Assembly: GCA_946480465.1 (NCBI GenBank)
Contig: CAMLJY010000006.1
Location: 89,109 to 153,108, forward strand
Length of the DNA: 64,000 nt
DNA from: an uncultured Burkholderiales bacterium
Lineage (GTDB): Bacteria > Pseudomonadota > Gammaproteobacteria > Burkholderiales > Burkholderiaceae
Direction of reading: 5' to 3'
The notes under the pieces are model-generated. The model saw only the letters and a program-made list of their open reading frames with translations. It searched no databases and was not told where the DNA came from. Shown here one piece after another: positions 11,106 through 17,725 of this stretch. The position numbers were made by a program, and so were the translations under genes. Within the stretch, counting starts at the first letter, position 1. Every line of letters starts with the position of its first letter.

Positions 11106-12374
11106 ATGAGCAAGAAGGCGACGAGTTGGACGGACGCCAAGGTGCGCGCGGTGAAGCTGCCTGAGGGCAAGACTGAGCAGCGTGTGCGGGTCGATGCCGG
11201 GCTGTACCTGTACCTGCGCAAGCGCGCTGGCGACGAGCTGTCCAAACAGTGGCAGTACCGGGCTCAGGTGAACGGGGCTCGTCGCTGGCTGGCGCTGGGG
11301 ACCTTCCCCGCCGTTGGTCTCGCAAAGGCGACCGAGGAACGGCTCGCGCATTCGAAGGTCGGCGTGGCCGCCAAGAAGGGCGAGGCCGACCACCCTGCCA
11401 TCGTGGCCCGCCAGGAGCGCCGGACCAAGAACGCGATGCCGACCGTCGCGGAGCTGTTCGAGGAGTGGGTCGCCGACAAGCGCATGGGCAGTTCGCGAAA
11501 GGGCGGAGCTCCCGTGCGCGAGCGAACCATCACCGTGCTGAAGGAGAACTTCGATCTCGACATCAAGGACAGGGTCGGGGCCTCGAAGGTCGCGCTGCTG
11601 ACGCGCCAGGCACTGCAGGACTGCATCGACGCGCCGCGGCGGCGCGGCGCCCCCGGGGCTGCTGCTCACGTCTACCGGACGCTCCGGGGGCTCATCAACT
11701 TCGCCATGAAGCGTGGCTACCTGGAAGGCGCCGATCCGATGCGCGGCATCGAGAACCCTCGGCCCTACCGTCCCGGCCCGGTGGTCGCCGCCAACGATCA
11801 GGAACTCCTCGCGCTGTTCGCGGCGCTGGACGCCTCCAAGAGAATGTGGCCTGCGACGAAGCTGGCGATCGAACTCCAGTTGCTGACCGGCGCCCGTCCC
11901 GCGGAGGTTCGGCTGGCCGAGTGGGGCGAGATCGACCGGAAGCGGAACGTCTGGACCATCCCGGCCGAGCGCGTGAAGACCGGCCGGCCGTTCCGGATCG
12001 CTCTTTCGCCGGCCGCGCTTGCAGTGCTCGACCGGGCAGCGTCCTTGAAGGTCGATGGCTCGTCGATCGTGTTCCCGGGAGCCAAGGGCAAGGCGATGGA
12101 GAAGACCGCAATCGCCCGCGCGCTGCGGCGCCTCGCGGCGAAGGCCCCCGCGGACGACGGCAAGAGACTGCGACCTCACGATCTACGCAGGACGTTTCGA
12201 ACGATGCTCTCGCGCCTCGGCGTCGCACCGCACATCGCAGAGCTATGCATGAACCATCTCGAGACCGAGACGATGCGCCGGGTGTACGACGGGCACGACT
12301 ACAGCGAAGAGATGACGAATGCGTGGCGGAAGGTCGGGGCGCACATTGCGAGCGTCCGGCTCGGGCCCCCATAG
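11106..12374 (+). CDS. int: Tyrosine recombinase/integrase, P4 type
   Basis: Site-specific recombinase of 422 aa that would integrate the element into the tRNA-Thr 3' end. The N-terminus is a DUF4102-type arm-binding domain (MSKKATSWTDAKVRAVKLPEG, GLYLYLRKRAG, ALGTFPAVGLAKA), then a core-binding SAM-like region (about 105-210) and the catalytic domain. Arg264 is in TGARPAE, His358 and Arg361 in RPHDLRRTF, and the nucleophile is probably Tyr394 in RRVYDGHDY. All key residues are present and the frame is intact, so it is likely active. It lies immediately inside attL and reads into the element, at the end opposite the intact tRNA. Confidence 0.96.
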   Translation: MSKKATSWTDAKVRAVKLPEGKTEQRVRVDAGLYLYLRKRAGDELSKQWQYRAQVNGARRWLALGTFPAVGLAKATEERLAHSKVGVAAKKGEADHPAIVARQERRTKNAMPTVAELFEEWVADKRMGSSRKGGAPVRERTITVLKENFDLDIKDRVGASKVALLTRQALQDCIDAPRRRGAPGAAAHVYRTLRGLINFAMKRGYLEGADPMRGIENPRPYRPGPVVAANDQELLALFAALDASKRMWPATKLAIELQLLTGARPAEVRLAEWGEIDRKRNVWTIPAERVKTGRPFRIALSPAALAVLDRAASLKVDGSSIVFPGAKGKAMEKTAIARALRRLAAKAPADDGKRLRPHDLRRTFRTMLSRLGVAPHIAELCMNHLETETMRRVYDGHDYSEEMTNAWRKVGAHIASVRLGPP

Positions 12375-12472
12375 GGTGCATCCAGGGTCCGCGCTCGTCA
12401 CTCTCGCCACGCAGCCGTAGTCCAGGCAACAGCGGGATCGCATCCTCGCGGGCATTGCGAGACACTCGCTCG

Positions 12473-12697
12473 ATGATCACCTACAGCTTGCTCAACCCCA
12501 CCTGGCCGAAAGCGGAAGTGGCCGCCGATGAAGCGCGCCTTCAGTTCCGAGAGCAAGGACGGTTGCTGAGCTTGGAACTAGGCGTGACGTTGGGCAACGG
12601 TGCGTCGGTCAACGTCGCCCAAGCGGCGCAGGAGTTACACGCCTTTGGGAGCCGGCCGATCACCGTCCAGATCTGCACCACTGCCCGGTCCGCCTAG
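12473..12697 (+). CDS. Hypothetical small protein (74 aa), doubtful
   Basis: An open frame of 74 codons downstream of the integrase (MITYSLLNPTWPKAEVAADE, ending ITVQICTTARSA). Codon use looks like coding sequence, but no Shine-Dalgarno is visible and I recognise no family. It is the only candidate gene between the integrase and the leftward genes starting at 13106. Confidence 0.3.
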   Translation: MITYSLLNPTWPKAEVAADEARLQFREQGRLLSLELGVTLGNGASVNVAQAAQELHAFGSRPITVQICTTARSA

Positions 12698-12929
12698 ACG
12701 GGAAGCGCCAACTTCCGGAATCAACCCCCCCGCCCGCCCGCGCTTCGCGCTTCGATCAGCAGCGCCATCACCTCGTGTGGCCGTGGGAAGCGACCTCGGC
12801 ACCAAGAGCCCCGTAGCGGGACGAGCGGTACTGCGCCGCACTCTGAACGGCCGCCTGACCGCCCGGCGGAAACGTAGACTGCCGCCCGCCGGCCCCCACT
12901 TCTCCCTCCCTTATCCGGGCCGGTTTTTC

Positions 12930-12957
12930 TCGCCCCGCTGGCTTCGCCGCGGGGCGA
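12930..12957 (+). terminator. Probable terminator hairpin after int
   Basis: Nine-base perfect inverted repeat (TCGCCCCGC / GCGGGGCGA) whose loop contains a further GGC-TTC-GCC pairing, followed on the + strand by TCTTCTT. It would end rightward transcription from int before the convergent leftward genes. The rest of 12698-13105 shows no convincing gene. Confidence 0.45.
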
Positions 12958-13105
12958 TCTTCTTCGTGCTGGGCCGGGCTGCAGCGGTGCCCGTAGTGTC
13001 GGCCCATGTGCTTGAGGTCGGCCACTTCGGCCTGATCGCGCTCAGCGCGCGGTTGAGTTGCCCCGAAGTTGCGCCCAGATGCATGGGCGGCCCCCCGCCA
13101 GCTTG

Positions 13106-13315
13106 TCAGCGGCGCTCCTGGTCGAACACGCTGGCGGCGCGCCACGCATCGACGCCCCCGGCAGCAGCGATCTCGTCGTCAAGCTCCCGCTGAACCCGAT
13201 CGACGCCCTTGAATGCCTCCGGCCCATCAACCACCACGCGATCGTCGTCGCTGAGCTGTTCCCACGGCTTGGACACCACGGAGCCGTCTGCCAGCCTGAT
13301 CAACACGTCGCTCAT
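13106..13315 (-). CDS. Hypothetical protein (69 aa) coupled to JAMM-like gene
   Basis: A 69-aa acidic protein (MSDVLIRLADGSVVSKPWEQ, DDEIAAAGGVDAW). The ATG at 13315 has GGAGAGAACC upstream and overlaps the stop of the JAMM-like gene as ATGA, so the two form a translationally coupled pair. I recognise no family. Confidence 0.65.
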   Translation of the reverse strand: MSDVLIRLADGSVVSKPWEQLSDDDRVVVDGPEAFKGVDRVQRELDDEIAAAGGVDAWRAASVFDQERR

Positions 13316-13848
13316 GGTTCTCTCCGGTAAGTGAACGAAAGCTTCTGGGACACGCGCTGCCAAGCGCGGTGTCGCACTTCGATCCCGAAGTCGGCGGGGT
13401 GAAGCTTGTTCTGGATTACGTCATGACGAAGGAGCAACTTGAGCGCCTGCTCCGCATCGTCGTACTCAACCGGCAAAGGAACGACCGGCACGCTGTGGAG
13501 CTGCCACACCGCATGCCGATGCCTGCGGGTCACAACCCGCAGTTCAGCGATCCCGAACTGGGCGGCCAAGACCACGTCTTCGACGCTCGGCCCTGAATCA
13601 CGGGGGTGATTGTGCGTGAATATCCCTCCGGCTCCCTTACGAAGCTCGGCCACCGTGAAGTCGATGGAGTCGAAGATTCCTTGCCGCTGGAGGATCACGT
13701 TCCCAGCCGGATCGATAAGAACGCCGGTCTCGAACGGGTTCCCGCGAATGGTGTCCTCGATGGCCTCGGCTGTCTGCCGGGCGGCTGCGGTGGAGTGCGG
13801 GTTTGGATCCACGAATGTTCGCGATGATTGTCGCGAAGGCGACTTCAA
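13312..13848 (-). CDS. JAMM/MPN-like (RadC/JAB-type) metalloprotein
   Basis: A 178-aa protein with the JAMM zinc signature: a Glu in NPFETGVLIDPAGNV, then THNHPRDSGPSVEDVVLA, which fits HxHPx(n)SxxD. JAMM domains act as deubiquitinase-like peptidases; in phages and mobile elements related domains occur in RadC-like proteins and in polyvalent or tail proteins. About 70 further residues without recognisable motif follow the domain. The first possible start after an in-frame stop is TTG at 13848, which is unusual, so the true N-terminus is uncertain. Coupled to the 69-aa gene downstream. The 256 bp upstream (13849-14104) hold no convincing gene, only a possible 50-codon TTG frame at 13949-14101. 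Confidence 0.62.
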   Translation of the reverse strand: MKSPSRQSSRTFVDPNPHSTAAARQTAEAIEDTIRGNPFETGVLIDPAGNVILQRQGIFDSIDFTVAELRKGAGGIFTHNHPRDSGPSVEDVVLAAQFGIAELRVVTRRHRHAVWQLHSVPVVPLPVEYDDAEQALKLLLRHDVIQNKLHPADFGIEVRHRAWQRVSQKLSFTYRREP

Positions 13849-14104
13849 CGCACGCGTGGTTTCCCGAGGCGCCGGTCAGATGCCGCGCACTTTGGGTGTA
13901 CGCGCTAACGCCCGCGCCACTTGCTGGTTGCTGCTGACTTCCGCCAGTTCACGATCGCCGACGCCGGTCGCGCCGGTGGGCGATCAGCATCTCCATCACC
14001 GCGCGCTTCATGCGCACCCAGCGCAGCATCACTTTCCCTGGGCCTTCAGTCGGTCCACCAGCGACACGTACCGCCCGGTCGGCTTGAACCTTGGGTTTCA
14101 AGCC

Positions 14105-14254
14105 TTAAACTGATGTGGCCGGCGCCAGCGGCTGTACTCCGAGCTTGTAGCCCAGCACGCCCAGCACCTTCACGATCGTGGCCAGCGACGGGTTGCCCGT
14201 AGGCGCAAGTGCTCGGTGCAGACCTTCGCGGCTTAGCCCCGCATCACGCGCCAC
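14105..14254 (-). pseudogene. C-terminal remnant of a HigA-2/COG3636-type antitoxin
   Basis: About 49 codons read VARDAGLSREGLHRALAP, then TGNPSLATIVKVLGVLGYKL. This is the DNA-binding second half of the 'addiction module antidote' family, which is normally about 95-100 aa. No ATG gives the N-terminal half: in this frame a TGA lies upstream within the neighbouring small gene, and only a GTG at 14254 could start it. No partner toxin lies next to it. I read it as a truncated antitoxin left by recombination. Confidence 0.65.
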
Positions 14255-14279
14255 GGCCGCCGCTCCGCCGGCGGGCCCA

Positions 14280-14423
14280 TCAACCCTTGCGTCGCGCCTC
14301 GAACGCCTCGCGCTGGGCGGGCGTTGCCTTCTTCACGCGGTCCTCGACTTGCTTGCGCATCGCCGTCCGCTCGGCTTCGGTTCTGGGCTTCCGAGCAGGC
14401 TTGCCGAGGGCGGGAGGCTTCAT
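14280..14423 (-). CDS. Small basic protein (47 aa), homologue of nested gene at 24034
   Basis: A 47-aa highly charged protein with GKPARKP, RKQVEDRVKKATPAQRE and the C-terminal RRKG. The ATG at 14423 has GGAG six bases upstream. Its sequence aligns along nearly the full length with the nested frame at 24034-24192, sharing GKPxRKP, RKQVExRV, ATPxQR and RRKG. Two related copies at different places support it as a real gene. Likely helical and nucleic acid- or protein-binding by charge; function unknown. Confidence 0.6.
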   Translation of the reverse strand: MKPPALGKPARKPRTEAERTAMRKQVEDRVKKATPAQREAFEARRKG

Positions 14424-14654
14424 GTGCATCTCCATCGCCGCGATTCTGCGCCAGGACGCCGATGCTGGCCCCGAGACGCCAAGGGCGCCTCCAGCGTATC
14501 CGATCAGGTCGGATTGCAGCGCGACAGACACGCGCCGAGGATCGGTGGCATGAACCTCCCGCACCGCCCACCGCTCCCCCCGCTGCCCTGCCCTCCCCGT
14601 GCTCCGGGCTCAAGGCCGACGAGGTGCCCGCCACCGCCCAACGGTCAGCGACGG

Positions 14655-14861
14655 CTACCGCCTGAAGCTGACGCCTGGGCAGAAGCGGCGGTGCGCGCCG
14701 CGGTACGCCGCTCGTGCCTCATGGCGGCCTCCGAGCTGGCGCTCATTGCGGCGCGCATGTGAAACAAGGTCGGTGACGATCAACAGATCACCCGCTCGCT
14801 CGACGCTGGCCTTCGGTCGCGCAACCCTGGCGACAGCGACCGTCTGCCGCTTCACGGCCAA
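14655..14861 (-). CDS. Hypothetical protein (up to 68 aa)
   Basis: Open frame 12 bp after the stop of the 230-aa gene, on the same strand. It starts with TTG at 14861, or GTG two codons later (VKRQTVAVARVARPKASVER, LLIVTDLVSHARRNERQ). The sequence is Arg-rich and another frame over the 5' part of this stretch is also open, so coding status is doubtful. Position at the end of a tightly packed operon is the main support. Confidence 0.35.
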   Translation of the reverse strand: MAVKRQTVAVARVARPKASVERAGDLLIVTDLVSHARRNERQLGGRHEARAAYRGAHRRFCPGVSFRR

Positions 14862-14873
14862 TCCGCTTCGTCG

Positions 14874-15566
14874 TCAGCGCTGCCCACTCGCCACTTCCGC
14901 CAAGAAGCGCTGCAGCGGCAGGTCAAGCTTTGCAGCCTCCACACGGAGGCGCCGCGCCCGATCGAGGACCGGGCTGCTTCTGAGCTGCCCGCGCATGATC
15001 GTCGCCCGCCTGAGCGTCTCGACGATCTCAGACATCAGCTCGTCGACTTCGGCCAGCGAGCCAGGGTCGATCATGAAGCCCGAGGCGTGGCCCTCTAAGT
15101 ACAACTTCCGGGCCATACCGTGATTGTTCGACACCATGTCCACGATGCCTTGGCGAAACTCGGCGGCCGTCTTCGGGAGCCACTGCTGGCGCTCCAATGC
15201 AGCGGCCTGGGCGTGGAGGTCAGCGCATCTTCTCAACGCGGCCGCTTCGTCCTCCACAAGATCGTCAAACGCCCTGATTGCCGCCGTTTCATCCCGCGTG
15301 AGATTGATGCGCACGCGCACCCGGCGACTCGTTGCGCGCTCAACGTTCACGCGGCGTCCACTCTCGAACTCGAAGAAGTTGCTCTTCCGGCTCTGCCCTG
15401 GTTCACCGGGGATGCCTCGGCCCGCCAGCAAACGAGATGACGCCGCCGCATCAATGGTCCCAACGAAGTGAAGGAACCACGGGCCGGCATGCTCGCGCTG
15501 AAGGGGGGCGGCAATGGCGTCGAATCGGCGGCAGATGTCCGCCAGGGGATTGGTCGCTGCTTTCAT
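14874..15566 (-). CDS. Hypothetical protein (230 aa), end of overlapping operon
   Basis: A mostly helical, charged 230-aa protein (MKAATNPLADICRRFDAI; RVRVRINLTRDETAAIRAFD; LYLEGHASGFMIDPGSL). I recognise no domain, signal peptide or membrane segment. The ATG at 15566 has GGAGACCCGGC upstream and overlaps the stop of the 37-aa gene as ATGA. It is the fourth gene in a leftward chain in which every junction is an ATGA overlap, which argues that the products are made in fixed ratio and work together. Confidence 0.7.
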   Translation of the reverse strand: MKAATNPLADICRRFDAIAAPLQREHAGPWFLHFVGTIDAAASSRLLAGRGIPGEPGQSRKSNFFEFESGRRVNVERATSRRVRVRINLTRDETAAIRAFDDLVEDEAAALRRCADLHAQAAALERQQWLPKTAAEFRQGIVDMVSNNHGMARKLYLEGHASGFMIDPGSLAEVDELMSEIVETLRRATIMRGQLRSSPVLDRARRLRVEAAKLDLPLQRFLAEVASGQR

Positions 15567-15676
15567 GCCGGGTCTCCGCTCCGAGAGCCATGCGAGCGAC
15601 GCTGTCCGGCATCCACGGCCTCTGCAGCTTGCTGGAGCGCTCGTGCGGCCAGCGTTTGCATGCTGGTGCTGGTCAT
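15563..15676 (-). CDS. Very small gene (37 aa) joined by ATGA at both ends
   Basis: A 37-codon frame (MTSTSMQTLAARALQQAAEA, ending GSRSGDPA). Its ATG overlaps the stop of the 188-aa gene as ATGA, and its own TGA overlaps the ATG of the 230-aa gene the same way. This placement is the evidence that it is translated. It could be a functional peptide or mainly a translational bridge. Confidence 0.55.
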   Translation of the reverse strand: MTSTSMQTLAARALQQAAEAVDAGQRRSHGSRSGDPA

Positions 15677-16239
15677 GCTGCGCTCCTCGGCGAAACGAAT
15701 TCGACCTCGACCCACTGCGGCCCGTGCTTTCGCCGCCATGCGGACTTAGCGGCCCAGGAAGCAGCTTCCGAGGCGTCCTCGAAAGGCACCCGGATAACGC
15801 CCCGTTCCCCCATTCGCATCGCCCATTCGGTTGCCCGGAGGAGAGCCTTTCGGCCGCTGACGATCAGCGCTATCGGAACGTCGTGCGCCAGATCGATCTC
15901 TGCCGCCTCCCTCGGCGTAAGGGCGGTGACGAGTTGCCGGCAGTCGATCACCTGCGCAGCCGTACCGCACTCCGAAAGCCAGAGCCGATTGGTTCGGAGC
16001 GCTTGCCGAAGCGACGTTTGGTCGAGCACGCCCCTGAGCCGCGTAATGGAAACGTCCGCCTCACCGCGCCTGCCGAACTGCTCGAACCGGACGCGCTGCA
16101 CGGTCGATGAAGCGCTGCAAGTGGGGAGACGCCACATCGCCAGACTCGAAGAGGCATGGGACCGGAGGCGCTCGATGAAGGAACGAGTCTCGACCGCAGC
16201 TCGCTGCTCGGCTGCGTCGACGTGTTGGGGCTTGCTCAT
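15673..16239 (-). CDS. Hypothetical protein (188 aa)
   Basis: A 188-aa protein (MSKPQHVDAAEQRAAVETRS; RLWLSECGTAAQVIDCRQL; SAWRRKHGPQWVEVEFVSP). Alternating helices and strands are suggested; no family is recognised. A run of six G precedes the ATG at 16239, which also overlaps the preceding stop as ATGA. Second member of the four-gene overlapping operon. Confidence 0.68.
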   Translation of the reverse strand: MSKPQHVDAAEQRAAVETRSFIERLRSHASSSLAMWRLPTCSASSTVQRVRFEQFGRRGEADVSITRLRGVLDQTSLRQALRTNRLWLSECGTAAQVIDCRQLVTALTPREAAEIDLAHDVPIALIVSGRKALLRATEWAMRMGERGVIRVPFEDASEAASWAAKSAWRRKHGPQWVEVEFVSPRSAA

Positions 16240-16547
16240 GCTGCCCCCCCGTTACGAGTGAACTGCGGACTGCGCTGCGCCACGTCGACGGCGGCCGCGG
16301 CCTCGATCAGCGCGCGGGCGAGGATGCGGGCTTGCACCGGCGCGAGCATGCCGCGCAGCAGGTCGCTGCCGGCGGCGTCAGCCACCTGCAGGTTGACGCC
16401 GATGCACTCGTGCACGCGGCGCGAGGCCACTACAGTGAAGACGTGGCCGTCGCCAAGCACGACAGCGCCGTATTCACGGCGCGTGCGCGTGACGACGGGG
16501 ACGTGGTGAAGATGGAGCGCCGAAGCACCCAGGGAAGTACCAGCCAT
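16236..16547 (-). CDS. Hypothetical protein (103 aa), first gene of overlapping operon
   Basis: A 103-aa protein beginning MAGTSLGASALHLHHVPVV, with strand-like segments (YGAVVLGDGHVFTVVASRR) and a helical C-terminus. The ATG at 16547 has a strong Shine-Dalgarno (AAGGAG). It opens the ATGA-linked operon 16547-14874. No family recognised. Confidence 0.68.
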   Translation of the reverse strand: MAGTSLGASALHLHHVPVVTRTRREYGAVVLGDGHVFTVVASRRVHECIGVNLQVADAAGSDLLRGMLAPVQARILARALIEAAAAVDVAQRSPQFTRNGGAA

Positions 16548-16913
16548 GTGCGGCTCCTTGTGCGTGGTCCAAGGCTGCCGCCGTCGCTGCTATTCAACGG
16601 GTGGCAGCCCGAAACGGGGTAGCAGACCGGACACAAGGAACCGGCAGGCCCGAAGGCCTCCCCGCCCGGGCCGCCGTTGATCGGTGGTCCGTGCGTGCGC
16701 GCGGCCGCTTCGACAGCGAAGCGGGCATGAAAATGCCGCTCTTGAGGCGGCCGCACGCCTTGTGATTCCGGGCTGCTATTCCCGACCGCTGATGTGCAGC
16801 GGCGATGCAACTCTAGGCGATGCGCCGGAGGAACGCAAGCATTGCGCTTGGACGCTGATATTAAGCACTAGGCATTTCGCATCTGAACGTGACGCCAGCG
16901 CGTCGCCGTGCCC
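16548..16913. other. Intergenic region without recognisable gene
   Basis: About 370 bp between the membrane-protein gene and the overlapping operon. It must hold the promoter of the leftward operon at 16547. Several short GC-rich inverted repeats are present, but I see no coding frame with a start and Shine-Dalgarno. Confidence 0.5.
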
Positions 16914-17420
16914 TCATGGGCCAGAAGCTGCCTTTGAGGTGGGAAAGCCTGCGTGGGCTCCAGGGGTCGCGGCAACGACTCTCCGTTCGATGAGCGACGG
17001 CGCCACCAGGAGCAAGATCCACAAGACCAGGCTCGCCCCGTACAGGAACCGAGTAATAGGAGCAGCTCGCGCCTTCCGGAGCGGACGGAAGTCGGTCTCC
17101 CGCGACTTGTAAAGCTCCATCCCCAGTAGGACCTGAATCTCTTCGGCCCGGTTCCGCGCGCCCTTCGAGTACGCATAGACGCGCTCGTGCAAAACGAGGA
17201 ACAGGATTGCCAGGAAACCACCGACGACCGCGAAGAACCGGATGGCGTCGTTGTCCAGCAGTGGCAGACCGACCATGCGATGGAGGAGCGCCCCTGATGC
17301 ACCCAGGAAGACGGTAATCTGGCCAAACATCAGCCCTACATGCAATCGATGCAGGTGCCCCGCTTCCTTGTACTCCTCAAGGAGAGCCTTGTGCAGGTCG
17401 CCATCGATTGCGTCGGCCAT
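16914..17420 (-). CDS. Three-helix inner-membrane protein, unknown function
   Basis: A 168-aa protein with a cytoplasmic-type N-terminal helix (MADAIDGDLHKALLEEYKEA) and three membrane segments: about 27-47 (GLMFGQITVFLGASGALL), 60-83 (IRFFAVVGGFLAILFLVL) and 124-142 (FLYGASLVLWILLLVAPSL). A charged cytoplasmic loop lies between helices 2 and 3. The topology resembles small membrane proteins found as accessory genes in mobile elements. GAGGTG precedes the ATG at 17420. No conserved catalytic motif seen. Confidence 0.72.
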   Translation of the reverse strand: MADAIDGDLHKALLEEYKEAGHLHRLHVGLMFGQITVFLGASGALLHRMVGLPLLDNDAIRFFAVVGGFLAILFLVLHERVYAYSKGARNRAEEIQVLLGMELYKSRETDFRPLRKARAAPITRFLYGASLVLWILLLVAPSLIERRVVAATPGAHAGFPTSKAASGP

Positions 17421-17435
17421 GTTGACACCTCGCGA

Positions 17436-17471
17436 GAGCCCGCGCCCGCCGCCTGGTTGGCGCGCGGGCTC
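17436..17471 (-). terminator. Strong inverted repeat downstream of adhesin gene
   Basis: A perfect 10-bp inverted repeat (GAGCCCGCGC / GCGCGGGCTC) with a 16-base loop. It lies after the adhesin gene and just upstream of the membrane-protein gene. No T-run follows, so it is a possible terminator or a regulatory site. The 17472-17725 stretch has no gene I can support. Confidence 0.4.
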
Positions 17472-17725
17472 GCCCGATACTAGGGCTGCGCATCGGACCG
17501 AATCATCATCACACTTGACGACAGATCGGCCGACACGCTTGACTTGCGGCTGCCGGATGAGGACGAACTGCTCGAACGACTGGCTCGCTAAAGGGCGAAG
17601 CGCACATCCTCAACTTGAGGCATGACCGGTAGGAACCCAGGAGAACGGAACGATTGGCGAACCTCCCGCCACCGGCATCAGCCGTCCGGTGCTGACGCTC
17701 CAAAGGCCCCGGGGATGTCGCCTTT

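Noticed and set aside
13949..14101. A 50-codon minus-strand frame after the antitoxin remnant, starting TTG
   Set aside because: No Shine-Dalgarno, no family, and an overlapping frame is equally open; coding status cannot be decided.
17490..17592. A short plus-strand frame (IIITLDDRSADTLDL...) that looks protein-like
   Set aside because: It has no ATG, GTG or TTG start before an in-frame stop; possibly a decayed small gene, but not supportable.
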